A stretch of 12,831 nucleotides of DNA from CAZQYC01 sp043746555. Its GTDB lineage: Bacteria > Pseudomonadota > Gammaproteobacteria > Steroidobacterales > Steroidobacteraceae. Positions 6,813-12,831 of this stretch are shown one piece after another. The notes under the pieces were generated by a model, which worked only from the letters and a program-made list of their open reading frames with translations, did no database searches and was not told the DNA's origin. The position numbers were made by a program, and so were the translations under genes. Every line of letters begins with the position of its first letter. The first letter of the stretch is position 1. Location: positions 1 through 12,831 of the forward strand of contig JAYTQU010000043.1 in assembly GCA_043746555.1 (NCBI GenBank). The letters run 5' to 3'.

Positions 6813-7606
6813 GGAGCGGTCTTAATGTGCGTGGCGTACAAGGTGAGCCCAGTGAACGCGATGCCACCCACCATATTTCCCAGCACGGTCGGAATCTCAT
6901 TCCAAATAAAGTAATCCCCAATCGAAAATGCTCCATGCATCATCAACGCCGACGGAAACAGAAACATGTTAACAACCGAATGTTCGAAGGTCATGTAAAA
7001 GAAGACCATGATCGGCATCCACATCGCGATCACCTTACCGCTAACGCTGGTGGAAATCATGGCGCCCACCACACCGGTGGACACCATCCAGTTACACAGC
7101 ATGCCGCGAACAAATAGCATCAACCATCCCGACAAGCCATATTTTTCGTATCCCAGGGTGCGCGCGACGCCGATATTGGCTATAAATTTACCGACCGGAT
7201 CGGGTTCAGTGGAAAAGCCGTGCGTAAAGACAATCGCCATCAAGAAGGCAACCGTTAACGCTCCCAAAAAATTTCCTACGAACACGAGTCCCCAGTTCCG
7301 CAAAACGCCGCCAACCGTCACGCCCGGTCGTTTATCGATCAATGCCAGCGGGCACAAAACAAAGACGCCGGTGAGCAGGTCGAAACCAAGCAAATACAAC
7401 ATGCAAAATCCGACCGGGAACAGTACTGCGCCGACGATCGGAACGCCGGTCTGCTGATTGATCGACACCGCAAACACGGCCGCCAACGCGAGAATAGCGC
7501 CGGCCATGTATGCACGTATCACCGTATCTCTGGCGGACATGAAGATTTTGGATTCTCCAGCATCCACCATCTTGGTGACGAATTCCGACGGGACCAGATA
7601 GGACAT
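6800..7606 (-). CDS. Formate/nitrite transporter (FNT) family channel
   Basis: The 268-residue integral membrane protein of the FNT (FocA/NirC) family forms pentameric channels passing formate, nitrite or similar small anions. Six hydrophobic segments are apparent. Family marks include the first half-helix loop region FDLLTGVF (Thr79), K155 in GYEKYGL, and the pore histidine H209 in F-E-H-S-V-V-N-M-F, equivalent to FocA His209. The ATG at 7606 has AGAGGA about six bases upstream. Substrate cannot be decided by sequence alone. The downstream PP2C-kinase fusion and a cyanase remnant upstream suggest nitrite, in an assimilatory setting. Length is typical for the family and no lesion is seen. The 3' end lies in a 13-bp tandem repeat. 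Confidence 0.94.
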   Translation of the reverse strand: MSYLVPSEFVTKMVDAGESKIFMSARDTVIRAYMAGAILALAAVFAVSINQQTGVPIVGAVLFPVGFCMLYLLGFDLLTGVFVLCPLALIDKRPGVTVGGVLRNWGLVFVGNFLGALTVAFLMAIVFTHGFSTEPDPVGKFIANIGVARTLGYEKYGLSGWLMLFVRGMLCNWMVSTGVVGAMISTSVSGKVIAMWMPIMVFFYMTFEHSVVNMFLFPSALMMHGAFSIGDYFIWNEIPTVLGNMVGGIAFTGLTLYATHIKTAPKRG

Positions 7607-8045
7607 GACTTTTCCTCTGACTTGGAAGTGAATACGAATAGATCTATTTGTAGGCAGCCGCCCATTAAGGCGCCGTCTGCGCTTACAAGCAGATAGCTAT
7701 GCAAAATAGGCACCAAGTGGGAAAGCCTGATTGAATCCGCGGCAATTTGCCGAATCGGCTCGCTTTAGAGGTTTGTTTTGGCGCTAGCGTGGTGCAGCGC
7801 TGTCGATGACTGAGCAATTAAAGTGCTCGGTCATTGTTCACGTGAGCGATCGCCGACGCCGGAATCCTTGGTGACGCTCCACACTTCAAGTAAATCATTG
7901 TTTTGTCGCGACTCGCCCTTTGCAATGTTGCGCACGATCGCGTCGAAGTAGTTGGCACGAAGGCTGCGAAGAGCTTCTCGAAGGCAGCGTCGCAATTGAT
8001 GCGCGATTGCCGCCGTTTCGCCTAAACAACACGGGGAAACACACA
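7607..8045. other. Divergent intergenic region between transporter and cyanase remnant
   Basis: In these 439 bases I find no gene. The region holds the 5' control sequences for the minus-strand transporter, a strong hairpin at 7806-7834, and GGGGA at about 8033-8037, the ribosome-binding site of the cyanase remnant. A plus-strand frame near 7894-8025 and a minus-strand frame at 7831-8046 are open but resemble no family I know. Confidence 0.55.
7806..7834. promoter_or_regulatory. Stable 11-bp hairpin in the divergent intergenic region
   Basis: ATGACTGAGCA (7806-7816) pairs with TGCTCGGTCAT (7824-7834) through eleven pairs, one of them G-T, around a 7-base AT-rich loop. There is no T-run on either side, so an intrinsic terminator is unlikely. 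A dyad operator, or a 5' leader structure for one of the flanking genes, would fit its place about 200 bases from each start. Confidence 0.35.
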
Positions 8046-8166
8046 ATGACTCGCAATGATGTAACCGACCAGATTGTCGCCGCTACAATTTCGAAAAGCT
8101 TGAAATGGTCCGACTTGGCGAAGACCTTGGGCACGAGCAAGGAGTGAGCAACAGCGGCGTTGCCAA
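8046..8166 (+). pseudogene. cynS: Cyanase (cyanate hydratase) N-terminal remnant, stop at a conserved Trp position
   Basis: The ATG at 8046, with GGGGA upstream, begins MTRNDVTDQIVAATISKSLK followed by WSDLAKTLGTSKE. This matches the helical N-terminal domain of cyanases, which convert cyanate and bicarbonate to CO2 and carbamate, and then ammonia. Relatives continue SKEW-T-T-A-A-L-L-G-Q. Here the codon after SKE is TGA (8145-8147) followed by ATAAL, so a Trp codon TGG has probably become TGA. After about 8164 the similarity ends. The catalytic domain (Arg, Glu and Ser of the decamer's active site) is absent, and the convergent EamA gene begins 23 bases further on. This is therefore a 5' relic of a protein of about 150 residues. 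It sits among nitrogen-uptake genes, where cyanase is a sensible neighbour. Confidence 0.78.
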
Positions 8167-8186
8167 TCGGTGTGAGTTCCATAGCG

Positions 8187-9071
8187 TCATCGCGTCGCGA
8201 CTCTTCTTCTTAAGACCAGCAACGCAATGCTTGCCATGATGAACGCACCGCCGATGAGAGTTTGCAATCGCAAACGTTCATCCAGCACTAGCCATCCGAT
8301 GATGACGGCAATGAGCGGCGTCACTACGGAAATCATCATCGCCATGGTCGACTCTACTTTTCCAAGCAGCCAATAGAACAACCAAAACGCGGCGATTGTT
8401 CCGATCACGCTGAGATAGAGGATTGCCGCTGCTGCTCGCCATGTCTAGTGATAGTTGAGCGGGCTTCCTTCAACAATAAGACTATATGCGATGATCGGCG
8501 GTAATCCACAAATCATCTGACCGAACAAAAGCGTCGCGGGATGAAAGCCGCCACCCTGAGCTTTAACCAATATTGCCGCTTGCGAGGCAGTGTAGGCACT
8601 TACCACGATTCCGACGCTGCCGGCAAAAGCCATCGTGCCTTGCGCTTTGAGTTGTTCGCTGAAGATCGCCGCAACACCGGCGACCCCCAAGCACACGGCC
8701 ACAACTTTCTTTTTAGTAATGCGCTCGCTCGGAAGAAATATCCAAGCAAGCAGCAACCCGAATAAGCTGATCGTCGTTTGCAGTAGAGCCGCTAGTCCCG
8801 AGGAGATATATTGCTCGCTCCAAAATACCAAGCTGTAATTAAAGGAGAACTGCAATATGCCGGTGAGCGCGATCAGTCGCCATTCCTTTGCCGAGCTGGG
8901 CAACGAGAGCTTTCGTGCGCGAAGCACGGCGAACAAGATGACGGTCGCGAGAATAAATCTGATTCCCGCAAAGCCGATGGGTGGAAGATCGCCAAGCCCG
9001 ACCTTGATCACCATCCAGGTGGAGCCCCAGATCAAGCAGAGAATAAGCCAGACAATGGCGGTAAGTTGCAA
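8187..9071 (-). pseudogene. EamA/DMT-family transporter interrupted by a single in-frame TAG
   Basis: One continuous frame of 294 codons shows both EamA repeats of the drug/metabolite transporter superfamily. The first half (from TTG at 9071: VWLILCLIWGSTWMVIKVGL, then GFAGIRFILA) carries the typical W-G-S-T/S-W and R-F motifs. The second half has VIGTIAAFWLFYWLLGKVES and a late LDERL...GGAFIMASIALL. Between them, in frame, the sequence reads SPLNYH-stop-TWRAAAAILYLS, with TAG at 8445-8447; relatives commonly have Trp in this segment, so TGG to TAG is likely. Apart from this the gene looks undamaged, suggesting recent loss. It could yield a partial 208-residue protein with one repeat plus part of the second. 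A downstream GTG at 8408 could restart translation but would give only 73 residues. The ancestral role was export or import of an unknown small metabolite. Confidence 0.85.
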
Positions 9072-9290
9072 GATTTTTACTCGACGGTGTCGCGTTGCTG
9101 CGATTGCAATATGCCAATACTATCTATCGTAGCGGACGCTTGCCGCTTGCGATGTAAATTTATAGCGTTCGTCTGAAACTGCCCGTTGCGCTCTAAGAAT
9201 TGTTGGCTCGTCAGCGGCAGGTCCGAAGCGCTCGCATCCGATTGGTGTACCATCGCGCGCCAGACTCTAAACCATATGTAGGTGTCCGTC

Positions 9291-10397
9291 ATGACATACG
9301 CCGCTATCACGGGTTGGGGGAAATGCATGCCGCCCGCGGTGCTCGACAACGCCGGGTTGACAACGTTTTTCGATACCACGGATGAATGGATCACTTCGCG
9401 CACGGGAATCAAAGAACGACGCATCTCGCATGTGCCGATGACCACGTTGTCGCATATCGCTGCGGCACGCGCGCTTGCTTGCGCCGGTCTCGATGCAGCG
9501 GACGTCGATCTGATTATTCTCGGCACCGTATCCGCCGATGAGCAAGTACCGAACACGGCATCCGGCGTGCAGTGGTTGCTCGGCGCACACAATGCAGCGT
9601 CGATCGACATCAATACGGCATGCACCAGTTTTCTCTACGGCCTCACGACGGCAACGGCGATGATTCGTACCGGCGTGGTACGTAACGCGGTCGTGATCGG
9701 CGTCGAAGGCATCTCGCCGTACATGGATTGGTCGAATCGAAATGTGGCGGTGTTGTTTGGCGATGGCGCGGCCGCCGTCGTCTTGCAAGCAAGCGATGAA
9801 CCCGTCGGTGTCATCGCGGAAAAACTAGGCTGCTACGCCGACGCACGACACACGTTGCGTGTGCGTGGCATGGGAACTATTTACGGCAACAATGAACTCC
9901 AACTCGGCGATACGCGCTGGGACTTCGATGGTCCAGAAATATTTAAGCGCGCCGTAGAAGGCATGAGTCAAGCGGCGGAAGACGCGCTCGCGCGAGCCGG
10001 GATGCAGATATCCGATGTGGGGCTCGTCGTTCCGCATCAAGCGAATTTACGTATCGTCGAAGCGGTAGCGAAGCGCTGCGGCGTTTCCATGAAGCGTGTT
10101 TTCCTCACCGTGCAACGCTACGGCAACATGTCGTCCGCCACGGTGCCTGTTGCCCTTGTAGAAGCGCTCGAAGAAGGACGAGTGAAACCCAATTCGATTG
10201 TGCTCACGCCCGCATTCGGCGCAGGTCTCACCTGGTGTGCGCACGTCATTCGCTGGGGTTCGCGCGTCGAACCGCTCGGCACCAGCGATCTCGCACTTCC
10301 CGCGTGCGACAAAACCGCCGTCGAACTTATACAAGACGTTATTCGCCGCAAGGGGAAAACGGACAAAGGCTTCGACGTGAAATTACCGGCGCGGTAG
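9291..10397 (+). CDS. 3-oxoacyl-ACP synthase III (FabH-like) family protein
   Basis: The product belongs to the thiolase-fold family that condenses an acyl-CoA starter with malonyl-ACP or a related extender. The full triad is visible with this start: Cys111 in N-T-A-C-T-S-F, His249 in P-H-Q-A-N-L, and Asn279 in Y-G-N-M-S-S-A-T. TTDEWITSRTGIKERRI near residue 30 is also a hallmark. I prefer the ATG at 9291, which has AGG at 9280-9282 eight bases upstream; the frame also opens at GTG 9282 without such a signal. At 368 residues it exceeds housekeeping FabH (about 317), chiefly by a C-terminal tail after residue 325. No fab cluster surrounds it, so a specialised ketosynthase (for example making a secondary lipid or ketone) is possible. 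The gene stands alone on the plus strand, divergent from the EamA pseudogene and convergent with the GST. It appears intact. Confidence 0.9.
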   Translation: MTYAAITGWGKCMPPAVLDNAGLTTFFDTTDEWITSRTGIKERRISHVPMTTLSHIAAARALACAGLDAADVDLIILGTVSADEQVPNTASGVQWLLGAHNAASIDINTACTSFLYGLTTATAMIRTGVVRNAVVIGVEGISPYMDWSNRNVAVLFGDGAAAVVLQASDEPVGVIAEKLGCYADARHTLRVRGMGTIYGNNELQLGDTRWDFDGPEIFKRAVEGMSQAAEDALARAGMQISDVGLVVPHQANLRIVEAVAKRCGVSMKRVFLTVQRYGNMSSATVPVALVEALEEGRVKPNSIVLTPAFGAGLTWCAHVIRWGSRVEPLGTSDLALPACDKTAVELIQDVIRRKGKTDKGFDVKLPAR

Positions 10398-10496
10398 TTA
10401 TTCAATCGGCAATTCGTTCTGTTTTCTATCTTTGTCTGTTCGGCCAACGCGTAAGTGTGCTCGGTCGGCAGGTAGAGAAATAGCGAACTCGATGGA

Positions 10497-11147
10497 CTAA
10501 CCTGCCATCTTCATTTTCGACGCCGCCGCATGCAGGCTCATCGTAGCGCTTGGCCGCGCATTAACTCGCGCGAACCAGTCCGACAAGTGTTTGAGATCGG
10601 CGTCGAGCGGTTGACCGACGTCTTTGCAAAAATCAACGCAGCAATAGAGCACGATATCGGCTAGAGAAAACGTATCGCCTGCGATGTATTCGCGATTGCC
10701 GATCAATCCGTTCAACCATTCGCGTCCGGCTCTGGCCTTAGACTTAAATCCGGCAGCCGCATCGGGCAGACAGATCATGCGATTGCGAAAAATATCGATG
10801 CCTTCCGCGAATCGAAATCCAGCCAACATGTGTTCGGTGATATTGAGTTCTACGCGACGCACCCACATGCGCGTCTTGGCTCGTTCGATGGCGTTCGCGC
10901 CGATCAATACCGGTGTCGGCTGCAACTCTTCCAGGTATTCGCAAATCGCCACGGTTTCGGCGATGACAACGTCATCGTCCAGTTCCAACGCCGGCAGTTG
11001 CCCTGCGGGATTCTTGTTTAGATACGGCGGCTGACGATTCGCACCGGAACGCAAATCGATTTCCTCGCTCGGGACGCTCACTCCTTTTTCAAGCATGAAC
11101 ATGCGCACTAAGCGCGGATTCGGTCCGAATGCATTCAATAATTTCAT
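10497..11147 (-). CDS. Glutathione S-transferase family protein
   Basis: The 216-residue soluble protein has a GST layout. A thioredoxin-like N-terminal domain (residues 1-76) starts KLLNAFGPNPRLVRMFMLEK and carries the cis-Pro segment G-Q-L-P52-A-L and the glutathione-binding E64-T65-V-A-I (usually E-S-x-A-I). An all-helical C-terminal domain follows, with F-S-L-A-D-I-V-L near residue 160, a standard folding motif. It would conjugate or reduce small electrophiles with glutathione, or bind them; the substrate is not predictable. It lies 32 bases downstream of the DUF4440-like gene on the same strand, suggesting a shared transcript. No strong ribosome-binding site precedes the ATG at 11147, which would fit translational coupling. 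It ends at TAG and appears intact. Confidence 0.92.
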   Translation of the reverse strand: MKLLNAFGPNPRLVRMFMLEKGVSVPSEEIDLRSGANRQPPYLNKNPAGQLPALELDDDVVIAETVAICEYLEELQPTPVLIGANAIERAKTRMWVRRVELNITEHMLAGFRFAEGIDIFRNRMICLPDAAAGFKSKARAGREWLNGLIGNREYIAGDTFSLADIVLYCCVDFCKDVGQPLDADLKHLSDWFARVNARPSATMSLHAAASKMKMAG

Positions 11148-11179
11148 GTTAGATCGTTGTCGCTTCTGGAGTTAGGAAT

Positions 11180-11557
11180 TTATGGCGCTGCAACTATCGT
11201 TCCCTGGTGATACAGAATCTTCCACCCGTCTTGAGTCTTCCGCCAGATGGTCGCTCGTCGCGTTGTACGTAGCTTATTCTGAAGCAGCGTATAGGTCAGC
11301 AAGTAGGTATCGGGAGCCAACTCAATGCAATGAAATTCGCTGGTTTCACAAACATCTTCGTGAGGTGCGGCGTGGCGATCTACGAGCAAATCGATCACAT
11401 ACTCGCGACTGTACCGACGACCGGACGCACCAACCTCGCAGAAGTTGGGGTCCGTCATGTTCTCAAAGTCGAGCCGCGTGGTCCCGAATTCGGGTCGATG
11501 AAAGATGGGCTCACGCCGCTTGAGCTCTTCGAGAATATTGTCGAGGACGAGTTGCAT
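11180..11557 (-). CDS. DUF4440 / SnoaL-like (NTF2-fold) protein
   Basis: The product has 125 residues from the ATG at 11557. The frame extends to a TTG at 11590, but the family normally begins with a helix like LDNILEELKRREPIFHRPEF, so the internal ATG fits better, although neither has a convincing ribosome-binding site. Characteristic parts are REPIFHRPEFG, the NTF2-fold turn MTDPNFCEVGASGRRYSREYV, and the closing strands YLLTYTLLQ...TRRATIWRKTQDGWKILYHQGT. The family adopts a cone-shaped fold with a hydrophobic cavity. Members include small enzymes and binding proteins of mostly unknown role. It sits between the permease pseudogene (stop at 11604) and the GST, all on the minus strand, probably one transcription unit. 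It appears intact. Confidence 0.82.
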   Translation of the reverse strand: MQLVLDNILEELKRREPIFHRPEFGTTRLDFENMTDPNFCEVGASGRRYSREYVIDLLVDRHAAPHEDVCETSEFHCIELAPDTYLLTYTLLQNKLRTTRRATIWRKTQDGWKILYHQGTIVAAP

Positions 11558-11603
11558 GATGAGATTGAATTGTCGCCGCAGACCAGCCAACTAATTTGTG
11601 ACA

Positions 11604-12311
11604 TTACTCCGACGGTAATCCCAGCGCAAACACCAACAGACAATTGACGGCAACAACGGCGAAACCAAGAAGCAGCAGGGACCGTCTCGGCAGATTTCTC
11701 ATCTGTCGAGCGACCAAGAACGCGACGACACACTGAAGCATATAGAACAGCGCAAAGGCGCGTGAAGCATGAAGCGTAAGCGATAATAGCGTTGACGTTG
11801 GTCACCCAAGTGAGTGCAACCGTCACCAGTAAAATCAGCAGATAGGTGTAGCGAACCGACAGTTTGTGATCGACGATCTCTTGAATCAAACCGCCGGCTC
11901 CAGAATTATCGGCGACCGCCGCGCTGAACTGACTGCCGATTGCCGCGACAGAAATCAGCAATGGCAGAACAATCGCCACGGGCTTGGTCATACGGATAAT
12001 CGCGGTCACGTCGACTTTGACGCCGATGCCGTCTTGAAACAAGACCGTAGCGAGAGCAATGAACAGCATATAGATGACCGCCGACACTAACTGTGCCGCA
12101 CGCATCGTAGCGATTCGCTGATCGGCCGAGTGCTGAACTCCCAGATACCGAGAGGTCTCGAATCCCTGGACGACGATCAATAGACCCAGCAAAACGCGCA
12201 CGTCATGAAAATTGATCTGCGACGAAACGAAACGTTCGCGAGCTGCCATTCGCCGCCGAACGCCAGATTAAGATTGTAAAAAGCAAGCCCCAAAAGCAGC
12301 GCGCCGATCAT
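11604..12311 (-). pseudogene. Amino-acid-permease-like membrane protein, 5' truncated and frameshifted twice
   Basis: Three frames read in succession give a coherent polytopic membrane protein. The first, from 12311, is IGALLLGLAFYNLNLAFGGE then WQLANVS. The second is SQINFHDVRVLLGLLIVVQG, FETSRYLG and so on to VNAIIAYAS. The third is RAFALFYMLQCVVAFLVARQ then MRNLPRRSLLLLGFAVVAVN, ending in TAA 11604-11606. Each switch falls at a short tandem duplication: GAAAC twice at 12224-12233, and two 7-mers (TGAAGCA, TGAAGCG) at 11763-11776. Removing one copy restores the frame. Q-G-F-E-T-S-R-Y-L-G and Q-F-S-A-A-V-A-D resemble an uncharacterised transporter group near the APC superfamily. The N-terminal half is absent, apparently lost at a junction near 12311. 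It would have been a membrane transporter of unknown substrate. Dead by several independent lesions. Confidence 0.8.
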
Positions 12312-12487
12312 TCGACGGTTGTGAATTCCGAAAGCGGAATTGGCACCAGCTCCCATCCCGCTTTTGAAACGAACTTCCGCTTGAGGTGCATTACATTCTG
12401 TGTCGTCACGCTTGCGACGCTGTTGAGCTGCCGCAAGTAATCATCGGGAAACACCAGGGTGGTAACGCTCTGCTCAGTTGTACTCAT
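12308..12487 (-). CDS. Hypothetical 59-residue protein, possibly truncated
   Basis: From the ATG at 12487 the product reads MSTTEQSVTTLVFPDDYLRQ, then LNSVASVTTQNVMHLKRKFV and SKAGWELVPIPLSEFTTVE. It is hydrophilic, and I do not recognise a named domain. My impression is that relatives continue with two transmembrane helices after a similar I-P-L-x-E-x-T-x-x-E segment, which would make this a fragment cut at the junction with the permease remnant. The stop TGA (12308-12310) overlaps the ATG of that remnant in a TGA/ATG arrangement. The upstream ribosome-binding sequence is weak (GAG about nine bases ahead). A longer open frame from 12673 has no support for its first 62 residues. Treat the gene as expressed but of doubtful integrity. 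Confidence 0.45.
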   Translation of the reverse strand: MSTTEQSVTTLVFPDDYLRQLNSVASVTTQNVMHLKRKFVSKAGWELVPIPLSEFTTVE

Positions 12488-12831
12488 GTCTTGCTCGCCG
12501 AACGCTTTGTTTAAACCGACGCGAAGGAGCATAGCTCCGAAGCGGTCGGGCGCGCAATGCGCGCGTATTTGAAACAATTGTTGGGGACCGACGTTGAATG
12601 TTGCCAATGTGTTTGCATGGGTGATGAGCTTACCGAAAGGCTCTGATTCTTGAAAGCTAAACGTTGCGACCAAGACAACAAGGGCAACTCCGATTTGTTT
12701 CTCGCAAACGCAGGCTGCAACGCGTAACGCTCACTACAAAACAAACCGTTTCAATTTCCGATTTGTCTAGTGCCGATGTTTCAACTTTCTTGCAAACTTT
12801 GCCGAAGCTGCTGTGCATTCAACATTGCGCA
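12488..12831. other. Gene-poor window end
   Basis: No supported gene was found in these 344 bases. On the minus strand short palindromes occur near 12525-12565 (GCGCGCAATGCGCGC and GGAGCATAGCTCC), close to the start of the 59-residue gene. Open frames at 12511-12744 and 12488-12673 (both minus) have no family resemblance. The sequence may hold the upstream control region of the minus-strand series that ends with the GST. Confidence 0.5.

Noticed and set aside
8145..8447. Recoded stops (TGA or TAG read as an amino acid)
   Set aside because: TGA ends the lipoprotein at 4278, and TAG ends the FabH-like, GST and kinase genes. Surrounding genes show plain decay, so nonsense mutation is the simpler reading.
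12488..12673. 62-residue N-terminal extension of the 59-residue protein
   Set aside because: No family resemblance; a plausible ATG begins at 12487.
1..12831. CRISPR array, tRNA, rRNA or defence system
   Set aside because: No regularly spaced repeats, no tRNA or rRNA-like sequence, and no defence-type domain were seen on either strand.

Overview
The window looks like a stretch of a proteobacterial chromosome, probably gammaproteobacterial, with roughly balanced GC content. The evidence is the gene families present: lipoproteins with standard lipoboxes, a formate/nitrite transporter next to a PP2C–Ser/Thr-kinase fusion, a cyanase remnant, a FabH-like synthase and a GST. The lineage is inferred from family resemblance only; there is no rRNA or marker gene here.

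The dominant feature is gene decay. Only about half of the sequence is intact coding sequence. The rest carries recognisable remains of at least six genes, broken in different ways. They are a glycosyltransferase cut off by a small inverted-repeat element; an alpha/beta hydrolase and a CPA1-type Na+/H+ antiporter with most of their middle removed; a cyanase that stops where its family has a Trp; an EamA transporter with one in-frame TAG; and an amino-acid-permease-like protein frameshifted twice by short tandem duplications. A PAS-like scrap and a probably truncated 59-residue protein may add to the list.

Layout. 1-856: two inverted copies of a 144-bp MITE-like repeat (the first cut by the window edge) bracket a PAS-like scrap and the glycosyltransferase 5' end. 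1141-2079: two small exported proteins in a plus-strand pair. 2263-2952: a minus-strand lipoprotein with a possible DNRLRE-like beta-sandwich. 3310-4182: hydrolase and antiporter pseudogenes. 4278-4667: a small lipoprotein. 4897-7606: minus-strand transporter then PP2C-kinase fusion, the best preserved functional unit. 8046-9071: cyanase remnant and interrupted EamA transporter. 9291-10397: FabH-like synthase on plus. 10497-12487: a minus-strand series consisting of a 59-residue protein, the permease pseudogene, a DUF4440/SnoaL-like protein and a GST.

How the genes fit together. The FNT channel, the kinase/phosphatase and the dead cyanase all point to inorganic nitrogen (nitrite or cyanate) uptake and use. 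In Pseudomonas the equivalent fusion kinase sits in the assimilatory nitrate/nitrite locus. No nitrite reductase is present here, so this may be a leftover of a larger locus. I did not find a novel defence system, CRISPR array or RNA gene. The most notable content is the decay pattern and the repeat element.
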